Shown: piece after piece, positions 10,838 to 22,805 of the stretch
How the letters are laid out: the number at the start of each line of letters is the position of its first letter
Numbering within the stretch: the first letter of the stretch is position 1
Assembly (NCBI GenBank): GCA_030295235.1
Contig: AP026127.1
Coordinates: forward strand, 808,501-872,500
DNA: 64,000 bases
Source of the DNA: Fistulifera solaris
Lineage: Eukaryota > Bacillariophyta > Bacillariophyceae > Naviculales > Stauroneidaceae
Reading direction: 5' to 3'
The notes under the pieces: model-generated
Told to the model about the DNA's origin: nothing
Databases searched by the model: none
What the model saw: only the letters and a program-made list of their open reading frames with translations
Made by a program: the position numbers and the translations under genes

Positions 10838-11753
10838 ATGACAGCTCAACCACCATCTGCTTTAACTATTAATGTCTTCAAGGCTTACTTGAACCCCTTG
10901 TTGAAGAAGCACGAAAGCGGGAAGGTGATTGTCTACGAAGATTTATTAGCATCATGGGAGGCCGTCCAAGCGGTCCTTTCGAAACATGAATCGGCCCCCG
11001 ATGCTAGTGATGTGGTAAGTCTAATTGTGATCTGAATATTTCTTTTCATAGTAGCTAACGTCTGGTTTCAAAGAAAGAGAAAATCAAAGCACTGCACAAC
11101 GAGCAAGTCTTGGAATATAAAAAGGCGGGCAAACGCGCTCTGGTCGAATATTGTCGTACCTGTTCCCTCCCCGCCGGCGATTCATCCGATCCCAATCACA
11201 CGCTCAAATGTATTCGGCATGCATTGAATGGAATACCGAACTGGAAATTACCTCGACCGTTGGTTCTTTCGGTTTTACAAAAGGAATTCAGGAGCGCTTG
11301 ACGTCCTCACCCACACCCTCATCCCCCACCAAGCCTCCAGCGCCAACTCCGACAAGTCCGAAACCTCTTGCTATTAAACCTTCGGCAAAAGTAGTACCCA
11401 AACAAAATGAGCCGGCCGTAGCTTCGATAGTCGAAGAAGGAGAGGAAGTAGAAACTCCCGCCGAGGAAGCCGCACCTGCGTCGGCCGACGAAGGGGAAAT
11501 GGAAGAAGGAGAAGAAGCAGAAGAGGAGGAAGACGAAAAAGCTGAGGAGGAGGAGGCCGAGGAAGAAGCTGCAGATGAGGATAACACAGAAAAGAAGGGC
11601 AATGCCGGCAAGACCAAGGGTCTTCTCGCGAAAAGAAGGGCATTGGGAAAAACGGCAGCCCCGAAAAAGAAAGGAACCACCGCCAAAGGTGGACGCATCG
11701 GGACACGTGGACGAATGGTACGACGTGGAGGCAGAAGTGGTGGCAAGGCGTAG
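10838..11753 (+). CDS. Unknown protein with acidic middle and RG-rich basic tail
   Basis: Not recognised. Exon 1 is 10838-11014 and exon 2 starts at 11074 (59-bp intron, GTAAGT...CAAAG). The ATG at 10838 is preferred over upstream in-frame codons because the more upstream peptide has no character. The N-terminal ~120 residues look folded and helical (VFKAYLNPLLKKHESGK, KEKIKALHNEQVLEYKKAGK). The middle is Pro/Thr-rich and then strongly acidic (runs of Glu), and the tail is basic with RG dipeptides (GGRIGTRGRMVRRGGRSGG). This composition suggests a nuclear or RNA-associated protein, which is inference. The frame slips by one base at the AAA run 11206-11208; with one more A the frames join as HTLKMYSACIEWNTELEIT. 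The full length is about 285 residues. Confidence 0.65.
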
Positions 11754-12313
11754 GTCGTTTTTGGTTACTTCCAGTTCTAACTACCAACTTCGGCACTGAT
11801 GTTCATTTTCCCGTCATATTGCTGACAGCTAAGCCAACAGGGAACTTTCATCACAGATCGAATAGTTGAGTAATGCCATGTTCGATTCAGACGCTATTAT
11901 AAAATTGTTTTATATAATCTTTGATTAGATGCAGCATCGTAAAACTATTTTCGTTTCAAGTTTGCGAGTACACCTCGGCTTTTACTATCCCGTCCTTTCT
12001 ACATGTTTCTGCGAGTCGCTTAACGCTTTATTGTTTTTTAGAAATTTAATGAATTAGTCACGCGCCTGTGTAAGTTATTATGAAGGAAGATGTCCACGTC
12101 TCTGTTGCAGAGGATCAGTCCTAAATAATGACGTCGACTGACTCTATAACCAGCGCGAGGAAACGGAACACGCAGCTGAACATTATTTGAAATCCATGCT
12201 TAGCCCTCATTTGAAGAAGATTTTCGGCCCTGTGTTTATGTAGTTCGATCGTTATGGCGCCCTATTGGTAACGAGACTGAAATTAGTGAGTCGGGTGATG
12301 TTATCCGAGGTCG

Positions 12314-13310
12314 CTTCGTCTCGGGACTGTAGTTAATCAAGTGGCGTTTTCGGTAAACCTACAGTCTACGTCATAGTAAGTTTCGATTTCTTCTTAGAAA
12401 ACATTTCACGCGGCTTAGTTTATGATAAATCGCCGGAAACAGCAACACCAATACCTTTCTAGGCATATGTTAACTTCAACATAAATTGATCGGTCGTAAA
12501 CGGTGCCTAGGATGATTTTATTGGTTGCAAACATTTGCATCAGTTTCGTCGCAGGACTGTAATTAATCGAGTCGCGTTTTCCGTAAACCAACAGTCTATG
12601 TGATAGTAAATTTTGATTTCTTATTAGAAAACATTTCACGCGGCTTAGTTTATGATAAATCGCCGGAAACATCAATACCAATACCTTTCTAGGCATATGT
12701 TAACTTCAACATAAAATGATCGGTCGTAAACGGTGCCCAAGATGATTTTATTGGTTGCAAACATTTGCATCAGTTTCGTCGCAGGACTGTAATTAATCGA
12801 GTCGCGTTTTCCGTAAACCAACAGTCTACGTCATAGTAAGTTTCGATTTCTTCTTAGAAAACATTTCACGCGGCTTAGTTTATGATAAATCGCCGGAAAC
12901 ATCAATACCAATACCTTTCTAGGCATATGTTAACTTCAACATAAAATGATCGGTCGTAAACGGTGCCTAGGATGATTTTATTGGTTGCAAACATTTGCAT
13001 CAGTTTCGTCGCAGGACTGTAATTAATCGAGTCGCGTTTTCCGTAAACCAACAGTCTACGTCATAGTAAGTTTCGATTTCTTCTTAGAAAACATTTCACG
13101 CGGCTTAGTTTATGATAAATCGCCGGAAACATCAATACCAATACCTTTCTAGGCATATGTTAACTTCAACATAAATTGATCGGTCGTAAACGGTGCCTAG
13201 GATGATTTTATTGGTTGCAAACATTTGCATCAGTTTCGTCGCAGGACTGTAATTAATCGAGTCGCGTTTTCCGTAAACCAACAGTCTACGTGATAGTAAG
13301 TTTTGAAGTC
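12314..13310. repeat. Tandem array, 230-bp period, about 4.3 copies
   Basis: The anchor AAAACATTTCACGCGGC recurs at about 12398, 12628, 12858 and 13088, exactly 230 bp apart. A diverged partial unit begins near 12314 and the array ends abruptly near 13308. Copies differ by only a few substitutions (for example AATTGATCGG/AATGATCGG, CTAGGA/CAAGA), so it is young or homogenised. Frames of 77-93 codons arise inside it, but the unit length is not a multiple of three and the frames do not continue between units. It lies in the 1.9-kb gap 11754-13659, which otherwise holds only AT-rich non-coding sequence. Confidence 0.92.
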
Positions 13311-13659
13311 TATTTATTACAATTTTTATTATAAAAGATGGGCTAGTTGAATAGACGGGAATCACTGTCTCTTCTTTTTATAATACTCCGTATTGCTTTT
13401 CTTGTCAATAACCGGGTATTATTAGACTAGTCTACTACGTTGTTATTTTTTTAACGATGACTTGGGCAAAAAATGGAGATGTGTGCAAGCGGTGTTATTG
13501 TGTTGGAGGTTGCGGGCTGGCCGGCGGTGTGGTGGAAGGACCATAACCTGGTACGGAGTAAACCTGCTCGTTGCGACGCAATGAGCCAAGTGATGGCAAA
13601 AAAGCAAGAAGACTGAATGATTTAGGCAATACTTCCGCTAGTTGTAACATTCCTGAAAA

Positions 13660-14745
13660 ATGAATTCGGTGCTTGTTTTACTGTGCCTCTGCTTGACGTT
13701 ATCAAACGCGTTTGGCTTTTTGTTTCCTCACATTTCCCCAAATAAACTAGCATTGAGTCCTCGAAGGCCCGAAACATGTCAGCATTTATCTTCTTTTTAT
13801 GGTAACTTTGACGAGGAACTAGAGGACGACGAGGAGGAGGATGAAGAAGATGATGATGACGAAGAATTTGATGACTTGGATGTCGCTAACTTTCGTACAC
13901 GCATGTCCAGTATGTTTCAAACGGAAGAGTCAAAAGAAGTGGATGAGCTCATCGGCTTGGCAACGACCAAATCTCAGCAATCATCAAAAGACTGGGCGAG
14001 GGCTGTCGATACGGTCGCTCCCGGGACGATACTCTTGGCCAATCCGGACTATTTTTGTGCCAACTTCAATGGCAATCGCAGAGTTCCGAGCTCCGATTTG
14101 TTGGCTCGATTCGGTCTCTCTTTGCCGCCGCCGCTGGAATTGGGACCCGACCGACGGGCGGATTTGTTACCTGTATTGTTGGTGGTGGATTCCTCCAAAA
14201 CCAAAGGAACGCGGGCTATTTTACTCAACCGAAGGACGGGGCATCTTTTGGGAGATTTAGAGCAACCGCTAGATGAAGGAGGATCGTCGCCTTTATTGGC
14301 CAAATTTTGCATCCAGCCATTGTGGTTTGGTGGCGTGGACTCGTATTCCGCGGGTTTGGAGATGGTACATTTGTGTCCGGCTGTTCGAGGAGCGAAGCAA
14401 CTCACGGAAGATGGATTGTACTGGGGTGGGGATCCAACGCAAGCGCAAGATGCTATGGCGGATCCTTCACTGGAGCGACCCATGTCGGGATTTGATTTTA
14501 AGTTCTTTGTACAGAGCACCATGTTCGCACCGGGGCAGGCCGAGAAGGAAGTGGCGAGCTCTACTTTCTTTCTGGCTAATGTATCGACGGATGTCATCTT
14601 CAAGTCGAGAGATAGAATGGGGACAAAACGAGCGAAACCGCTGTGGACGGAAATAGTGGAACTCATGGGTGGCAAGTACGAGGCAACAAAGAATGACCTC
14701 TACAAGGAAGGTGATTTTGAGGTAGATTATACCACAGATTCATAG
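13660..14745 (+). CDS. Plastid-targeted AlgH/YqgE (DUF179, UPF0301) family protein
   Basis: 361 residues from a clear ATG. The N-terminus is a signal peptide with SNAFGF at the cleavage point, a typical diatom plastid bipartite presequence. After an acidic linker (about residues 48-75) the DUF179 domain begins with VAPGTILLANPDYF. It continues through LLPVLLVVDSSKTKGTRAILLNR, PLWFGGVDS, the glycine/tryptophan YWGGDP motif and FKFFVQSTMFAPGQ. Bacterial members are about 185 residues and poorly understood; plants and algae keep plastid versions. The gene has no intron and its stop is about 50 bp from the convergent separase gene. The family call is firm, the function unknown. Confidence 0.85.
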   Translation: MNSVLVLLCLCLTLSNAFGFLFPHISPNKLALSPRRPETCQHLSSFYGNFDEELEDDEEEDEEDDDDEEFDDLDVANFRTRMSSMFQTEESKEVDELIGLATTKSQQSSKDWARAVDTVAPGTILLANPDYFCANFNGNRRVPSSDLLARFGLSLPPPLELGPDRRADLLPVLLVVDSSKTKGTRAILLNRRTGHLLGDLEQPLDEGGSSPLLAKFCIQPLWFGGVDSYSAGLEMVHLCPAVRGAKQLTEDGLYWGGDPTQAQDAMADPSLERPMSGFDFKFFVQSTMFAPGQAEKEVASSTFFLANVSTDVIFKSRDRMGTKRAKPLWTEIVELMGGKYEATKNDLYKEGDFEVDYTTDS

Positions 14746-14793
14746 CGAAAGTCTTTTCGGTTAAGTAGCCCATCCTGCTAATTTAAAGTGATG

Positions 14794-17700
14794 TTAAGAG
14801 TTAACTCTCTTTCTGCGTTGATCGTCTTGGACAAAAACAGGAAAACCATAACACACTGGAGCGCAGCCAACCAGATACTTCATCTTACAAGCATCTCGCG
14901 CGTCTGATACGCACTGTGCTATAGAGCGACCGCTGCTGTCGAACATGCTTGTTAACAAGGCTTCCGTGTAACGATCAATATCACCGTCTGTTACGTCCCA
15001 CAAGTTACCAACGACACAAGGGGCACCGGCAAGCAGATAAGACAAAGCAATACCTTCGGGCTCGTAATGGATCGGTAGCTGCGACGTCGTTCTAGAATTT
15101 CTTCTATTCACCGACTCGAGTCGACCGCTGCTACATCCCATCAGAATAACAGACGATTTAGTGGAAGAGCTCTCCTCTGACGAAAGAGATGCAATTTCAG
15201 ACCTGGAAAGCAAACTTTCACCCCCGCCGTGTCCAATGTAGAGAAGTAAACCATCGCGCTGAAGAAAACCTTCCCGCATAACATCACTCTCCGGAAGTTT
15301 CCCAACCACACCTCTCCATCGGCCGTTACCATAACCTTCACCGAGGGCAGAAACTAATGGATAAAGACGATCTCTTGTCGCTGCCAAGTTGGATTCCGGG
15401 TCGATAATATATGAAACCTTTTCTGTATCAACCAAGTATTCCTGGAACGACCGCTGTCTCAACATCGCGACCATGAATGTCAGAGATGGAATTCTACAGA
15501 CAGATTTTCCACGGAAAAAGACAAGTTTTCGAATGGAAAGCGCTGTAAGTTTTCGTCGAGAATAAGGAATATGGTTTCATTTTCTTCCTCTTGATTACAA
15601 GCTGTAACATGCACTGTCTCGTCGTCTTCAGCGATAGCCTGACGCTGCTCCATGACAAGCTCCACAAGTTCATTCCTCCTTAATTTCCGTATTCTCTTTG
15701 TTTCCAAAGCCGTAAGATATTAACTCTTCTCTCAGCTCGGGTACCTTCAATTTTGAAGGGCTTTCTTTGATTTTGTTCTGATAGGTGTCGCTATCTTCAT
15801 TACTTGCTTCTTCGAAACGCGAGATTAATTTCCTGCGTGGAGTTTCTGCACTGCTGCTCGTGTCGACCCCAAATATAGACTGCAAATCAGAGTTGTTGCA
15901 GCACATACGTTCGAATCGGGTAAGGAGTTCCATTAGATCGGAATCCAGTTGCTGCCTCAACTCCCACCAAATTTTCTTCGAGTTTCTGTCGTTGCTTTTG
16001 TCGTTCAAACATTCCCCGGTCGCGCCAAGTTGTTCATGGCTCTTGCAAATGATATCATCAAGAGGTTTTAAAAACTCATCATAAAATGAATTGTCGGGTC
16101 CTGACTTTGCTTTTGCTGTCTTGTAAGCAAGACAACCGTCGAAAAGATCGGATTGACGAAGTGAGTAACTCTCCAGTCGGAGCCAAAGCCGTCATGATGA
16201 CCCTGGAATTAGATGGAAACAGTTGTTCTAGTTGGTCAAATGCCTCGTCGGAAATAACATGTGCTGTCAAAGACTCCGGTTCTCGGGTACCTTCAATATT
16301 CAGCTCGGAGTCTACTACGGAAACTTTCATTAATGATGCACAATCATATTCAATGAGCGCTCCCGAATCGCCCCCCAAACACCTTCCGATCGACGATGCT
16401 ATAAAGCGACAAACCGATTTGTCAGTAACCCCGCCCCCAATAGAAGCCAAAGCAACTAATCTGTAGATATCCCGAATCTTTTGGTGAGAAAAGATCATTG
16501 GTATTTGCAATGCCGAAACGAAATATTGACGAGCATTAGCGAGATTCCTCGAAGCAGTATCTCCGTTGTGGATAGATTCCGAAAGGCCAAGAGAGTCTTC
16601 TGAGGTGTTTGTTTCCGCGAAGTTCAAAGACAGACAACCCAGGATATAAAGAGATCTAGCACGAAGACTGGCGTGCACATTATGATCAGCGACCATCCTT
16701 TCAACAAGATAGCGTTCTTCTTTTCCCAATTTCGTCAGAGGTTGACGATGGAGTCGGTATTCAATTGATTGAAGTTGCATGTCGAGGTCAAGAAGAGGGC
16801 GACTGTTCATGCCTCGTCGTATTTCAAGCTTATTGTCTGTAAGTTTTAATAGCTTCAGAATAGTTTTAAGCACAGCACGAACACCGTTTTTCGTAGATTG
16901 CTCAGCATCATGGATCTCCTCATATGAAACACAACTATACTCCGATCCCAATGTTTCCCATACTGGCGTTACGTTGAGAAAGGTAAGAAAACGAAGCCAT
17001 TTTGAAATCAGACCAAGGTCACCTACCTAATTGGCTATCCAGGAGATCCTCCAACTCGTTATCTACGATCGGCTCTCCTTCGCTGTACAAAGTGCTCAGT
17101 AGCAATTTCCTGCTGCCCAAAAACCCGTGGATACCATGAATAACGACATCGAGAGGAGAAGACCGTATCTTTGTTATGATCATATTTCGTCGAAGCAGTT
17201 TTTGCAAAGGACTCCTGCAAGTCTGAGACGAGAATATTGATAAAACATCAGAGAGAGAAGCTTTTGGAGGGACAGTAATAGTATGTATTCCGCTAAAATC
17301 GTTCCAGACCAACTGAGCGTATCCCCATGCACGGCGATAATCTCCAACCAGATGATATATGGTGCAGAGTTGTCGAAGACAGCTTATCTGGCGCAGTGTA
17401 CACATGGAACGAAGTGCTTTTAACTGCAACGTGTCATTTGGATTTGCTGAAGTATGCGATACAAGGTGTGATGATATTCTGTTGCATTCCGAGAAGCACA
17501 TCCTTACATCAACTATGGCGTCGACGTAGTTGCCACAAATTTTCTCCAGTTCTCCCCGCCCCAACGAAATGGAGCTTTTGACCCAGCAAGCGACAATTTC
17601 ATCAAGTGAATTGTCGCCGCTTTTCATAGTTAGCAACGACTCCGCATCTGCTACAAGTATATCAAGCTCGTTCCTCATTTGCCTTATGTTGACAGATGAT

Positions 17701-20700
17701 CGAGCTTGGGATACTTCAGCTAGAAAAAGATAACGCTCTCATAGCAAGCTCGCGGTCCTCAGTTATACGGGAAGCAGAACCGATTGCTTTGATCGAGGGG
17801 TAATTGACCAACGGTACATGATTTGTATTTGAAGGTACGTTTGCAATTGAATCGTACCATGGGACTAACATGTCACTTCTTTCTGCTGAATGTTCTCTGC
17901 ACCACAAAGTACAGAGTGACGCAGAAAGGTCGAACCCATTTATAATCAAGTAATCTCGCAATCGCAACATAGCACCTTTCGCGCACGCTCGTGCGAACAA
18001 TCCCTCTGCAGTCAAGCAAGGTCCAATACCAATCGACAATCTTGTCGCATCAGCCATGATGTCATCGAAGCACTCCGAGTCACAAGCATTTTCATCTAAA
18101 AGCATTCTAGCCTGGAGTGACAAACGAAAAGAGAGAATCACGAGATCCCATCCACCTTCCGGGCAGCGACCAAGTTCACTTAGAGAGGAAACCAGCCTAG
18201 CCAAACCGCTCTTGGGAATTGGTGTGTATTCGCAAACTTCATATATCTCGAGCATTATACGCAATAACTCCCCAAAAAAAAGATTTCGAAGACGAAGCAA
18301 TCAAAGCGTGAATGTTCTTGTTAAGCAAGCAAGACAACACCCTTTCAAAACAACATGCAGGTTCTTGGATGCCACCTCGGCCAGCTTCTTTCTGGATCTG
18401 TTTATACAATAGAAAAAGAAGAGCGATGTACTCTAGATCTTGTGCTGATTCTGATGTTGTGCTAAATCCTCGACCGTCAATTTGAAATAAATAAGAAAGC
18501 ATATTCTCCAACCCGAAACGGCTATCATCAGAAAGACCGGCCTCTTCAGAGCAAAGTGTTTGTCGACCGAGCAGCATCTCAACTACATCAACTGGAGCAG
18601 TAATAGATTTCCATGAGATTGACGGTCCCTCTGTAACATTTCCCAATTCACGTAAACACTGAATAATTTTGAAGACAAGTCGCAAACGACGTGGCGACTG
18701 AAACCTTTCTTCGACATGATCGGCGTGAAATATCCCGTTCGACAAAGTACTGAGAAACTTGAAGAAAGCCAACCAACAGTCACCACTCAACTCCTTGCGA
18801 CTTAGAGTGCTTTCTTCTGCATCCTGCAGGAGTGCCATAATAAACGCCACTGTAGCCTCTTCCCATCGATTCATATTCATGTATATCGAGCCAATTGCAC
18901 TCCACCGAAGCGAGACTTGAAATTGAATGCCAGAACCGCCATTTTGTGACAAGTGCATGAAAAGTCGGACAGCATGCAACATGGAGTCAACTGCTCCATC
19001 GGTAACACCCTTGTCGAGCAGATTTTTTCCATGGAGAGCGAATAGCTGCGGAGCTGTCAGTATAGTCCATCAGACAAGCAAACCTTACAACAATTCTACT
19101 CACTTTTGCAGCTCTTTCTCGAAATTTTGGGTATTTTTCAAACTTCTTGCTACAAAGCTCCGTCACAACATCCATTAAGCAAGATCTGACAACATCAGTG
19201 CGATACTCGACAAAATCCAGTCTATGATAGGCTGCGATTGATTTAATGATACAGTCACAGCCAAAGTCCCACACGCTAGACCTTTTCGGACCTTCCGTGT
19301 CGGCAAAGATTACTTTAGCCATCGACCAGTAACATCTGTGCAGCAGCTGCGCAGCGAGAAATAAAGCTGGATGTGACTTTGGATTTTGATCATCGCCTTC
19401 GGCCGCTTTGGAAATCATTCGATTCAAGGAGGATTTGTACAAAACCTTGAACCAGAATTGAAGCCCGACACTAGAGTTACTGGGGTCCGCCGAAAGCATA
19501 GTATCAAATTTTTGAACTGCGTCCATCAAGAAGTTAACGACTCTCGTGTCTTGATAAGAAGCGTTCTCATGATCGATCGCCTTCACGACGTCAAGGGCAA
19601 GAAAAACGATAGATAGAGCAGCGAAGTCGAACGTAGCCCTGACTTTGGAGGTACCATTAAACTGGAATCGGTAGGGCAAAATACGAAAGATGCACGGGTC
19701 GGCGATATTGTCGGCATGTTTCTTCTCGTGGTGGTCCACCGGACCGCCATAAAGCGCTCGATATGCACAGAATTCGAAATAGCTTGCTATTTCAGCACCA
19801 TCAAAGAGTTTCACTAAGGAATCAAACTCTCCACCAACATCCTCTAGAAACATTGTCAAGCTCGTAGTATTGGTAGCTAATTGATCACATACCACCAGAA
19901 TGGCCTTTGATGCTTGCGAGCACGCACTTGCGAAGTGAGTACGAAACAACTCCTTTTCTGTTCCTTTCATCTCGTCTGCGTTTCGAGGGATAATACCAAG
20001 TAAGCAGGAAATCGAGTGGTGCCTTAAAGTTAAAACGGCATCAGGACCAATCGTCTCCTCATAGCCATCGACGCAATCCCACAAAACTTTATGCGCCCGT
20101 CTCGACAAAGCAATCGAGTCTTTCAAAGATCCTTCTGTGCCAAGCGCGAGAAGTTGCGATTGCCAGGGTCGACCAACAGTACAGATTAGGTTGGCGGATA
20201 GATGAAACATTTCAAGTGGCGTCTGTTTCTTTGCAACAGGCAAGCATCGAAGCAGTAACTCCTCTTCCGTGCGAACTGGTGCGTCATTTGTATGCCAGAG
20301 CGGTAGAAGAAAAACTCTGGAGCAGGAAAGAATCGAATGATTCCCAATGGTCAGCAGTTGCTCTTTGGACAATGACAATGGTAACGATTCTTTGCAGTGT
20401 GGTCTCGGTACCGGAAAGACTAATTGGATCGTCTTCAAAGCATTGTGGTCCACGACGAACTCGGAGCAACACCTCCTCAGTACAAGTCCCAGAGTTTCAA
20501 GTGCCAACACGGTGTAGTAAGCAGCTAATCGACTGACTGAGTGTTTTTGATGAGCAATGGTTTCCAAGGTAGAAATAATGTGATAGAGAAGTTTGATGAT
20601 TGCATCTGGTTTCTGTACCGTTTCCCCCTCCGCTGCTACAATGGCTCGAATGCCGTGGATAGCAGCACGAAGCATTCGAAAGGCTACTTTGTTGTCCTTC

Positions 20701-21019
20701 GCAACCGTCGCCTCCTTGACTAGCTTTCGACACGAATTCAACAATGGGACGGAAAGCTTCTTTTGAGTAAAACGTTGTCTTTGGGACTCTTCATCGTGAA
20801 GGATAGCTGAACGAGGCCTTCAATCAACCCCTCATGGCCCATCCAAATCGCATTGTCAGGTATATTGGTCATTGAATCTCTAATTTTAATAGCCATTGTT
20901 TGTAATTCTTCTTGAGAAAGGTTTGTGCGGCAATTCCCTGTACTCGACGACTTCGAGCGATTTGACGTTGCATTTTCCTTGTCGTCTTGGGTCCATGAAA
21001 CTTCCTGCATCAAATCCAT
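14794..21019 (-). CDS. ESP1: Separase (caspase-like cysteine protease, peptidase C50)
   Basis: It cleaves cohesin to release sister chromatids at anaphase. The C-terminal protease domain is unmistakable: catalytic His in LLYIGHGGGE, catalytic Cys in VILMGCSSGRL, then YEPEGIALSYLLAGAPCVVGNLWDVTDGDIDRYTEALL. The long N-terminal part is helical, as in other separases. Introns I can place are 19046-19103 (GTGAGT...CGCAG), 16963-17026 (GTAGGT...GCCAG) and probably 17720-17768 (GTATAA...TTTCTAG). Single-base slips remain at 20761-20764, 18274-18281, 16106-16108, 15706-15708 and 15502-15505. Near 15700 a SAP-like helix pair (LKVPELREELISYG...KLRRNELVELV) precedes the protease. The expected length is about 2,015 residues. 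The first ATG in the N-terminal frame is at 21019. Confidence 0.93.
19046..19103 (-). other. Separase intron
   Basis: The donor GTGAGT follows ...RERAAK and the acceptor CTCCGCAG precedes CTATTCGCTC, giving phase-0 continuity into LFALHGKNLLDKG. This explains the frame change here without invoking an indel. Confidence 0.75.
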
Positions 21020-21582
21020 CGCAGCAATAAACAATTCAGGACACGAAGGGTTCAAATTCGTTTAAAATTGGCAGCACTTATTCAAATGAATTGATTTGCA
21101 GGAACATAATGATCAAAAGCTTGCTTGTTGTCATTCGTTCATTGTCGTCGTGTGTTTATGCATTGAACAAAAATCATTATTGCCGATACGACGTGGAGTG
21201 CTATTCGTCAAACAAGAAAACTCGTATCCACTTCTTCAGTATCGTATATCATTATACCTTTTTCAGGCTTAATCATCGTACTTCAAAAGTGTCACTATCA
21301 GATATTAGTTACGGTCAGACAAATGTTTTCTTTATTTACTGACCCTCATCCTCATCCCCTCATCCTTCGTCGCCTTCGCACTTCGCATCCACCGAAAAAC
21401 AACAAAACAAAACGCAAACCTGCGTCGAATGAAATCGAAAAAGTCAGCATAACTTGCATCAGTCTCACCCAAGCAATCATTTTCTGAAAACTATTCTTTG
21501 CTTCATATCTAGCTTCTTATCGCTTCACGGGCCTCACTTTTGACCCGCTCGAGTTTTTCAGAATAGATCGACTCTCAAAGCC
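21020..21582. other. Divergent intergenic region, nothing recognised
   Basis: It separates the 5' ends of separase (minus) and the TraB gene (plus) and so should hold both promoters. An 83-codon frame at 21091-21342 has no features. I recognise no motif with confidence. Confidence 0.45.
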
Positions 21583-22805
21583 ATGCCATCCCTCTGGAAA
21601 CGATTTCTTATCCTCGTTTTATTTGTCGCTAATGCTGGCGCCTTGATTCCATTTCGGCCGCCGAAACTAGAAAGATGTTCGAGGACAACTCCTACATGTG
21701 TTCTACTTTCAACATCCTCAAACAACCTTGAGAAATTGCACACAACAAAGGGTCAATCAAGACGACAATGGATATCTGACGTGGGTAAAGCTGCGATTGT
21801 ACCTTTCCTGTTACCATCGCCCGTCGCTGCGAGTACGGCGGTAGTATCTTCGAAAGCAGTTTGCGACAGTACAGTTTCCGTGTGGAAAGAACCCAATCGG
21901 AATCGCTTGGTCTATATTTTGGGAACAGCTCATATTTCGAAAGTTTCTGCTGATCTGGCAGGACAATTGGTCCGTGATGTTCATCCGAACGCCGTTTTCG
22001 TCGAGTTGGATCTCAAACGTGTAGACGGGGTGGCTCAATATGTCAAGCAACAACAAGATTTAAAAGATTCTATTGAACAGGTGACACTGCCGCCAGGCAC
22101 AAGCAATACGTCACTGGAAGCCAATAATCCACCGAAACAGTCGACTGTCATCGTTCCTGTCCCGACGCCACCAGTTGCTACAGAAAAACAGCACCTTCGC
22201 AACCCCGCGGCTTGTTTGGAGATCTACGTCAAAAAGCTCTGAACGTGGGTGCGCAAGTCGTGGGCAGTGCCGTTCGTGGCATGTACCAAAATCTGGGGGA
22301 TCAGGGTTTCTCACCGGGCGAAGAATTCGCTGCGGCAATAATGGAAGCACAGAAACAGGGCGCCGATGTTATTTTGGGTGACCAAGATGTACAGATTACG
22401 CTGCGGCGCCTTACACAAGCTCTGGCCTCGACAGATCTCAGTAAACTCAACGATGATGCGCTGTCCAGCAAGTTTTCTGACTTGATGGGTGGTGGAAAGG
22501 CGATGGAATTACCGCCATCTGGCGTGATGGACGACATTTACAAAGAAGAATTCACGAAAATGGTTGAAAGCATGAAAAACCGAGAAAATGTCCGTGCCAT
22601 TATGACTGAGTTGAAAGAAGTTGCGCCGGCACTAGCGCAAGTTATGCTTACAGAGCGCGATGCGTACATGGCGACCGGTATCGATACGTTGAATCAGTTT
22701 GAATGCATTGTAGCGGTGATGGGCATTGCGCACATGGATGGAGTAGAAAATAACTTGAGAGGTCGAGGATGGACACAAGTTGCACCCAACTGCGCTTCGC
22801 TTTAA
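21583..22805 (+). CDS. TraB family protein with plastid/thylakoid-lumen style presequence
   Basis: About 407 residues. The TraB/TRABD domain is visible as LVYILGTAHISKVSADLAGQL and AVFVELDLKRVDGV, then GFSPGEEFAAAIMEAQKQGADVILGDQDVQITLRR and a C-terminal ECIVAVMGIAHMDGVENNL. Conserved His and Glu positions suggest a metal-dependent hydrolase-like fold, but the activity is uncertain. The N-terminus has a signal peptide (KRFLILVLFVANAGA, then LIPF). A twin-arginine hydrophobic segment follows (SRRQWISDVGKAAIVPFLL, ending PVAAS), as expected for Tat import into the thylakoid lumen. The frame changes near the A5 run 22184-22188. Either one missing A or a weak 74-bp intron (22110-22183, GTCACT...CTACAG) restores it. 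Confidence 0.85.

Noticed and set aside
12415-13365. Frames of 77-93 codons inside the 230-bp array
   Set aside because: They arise once per unit, do not run between units (230 is not a multiple of three) and have no conserved start or domain.
21091-21342. 83-codon frame between separase and TraB
   Set aside because: No domain, signal or start context, and it lies in the shared promoter region.
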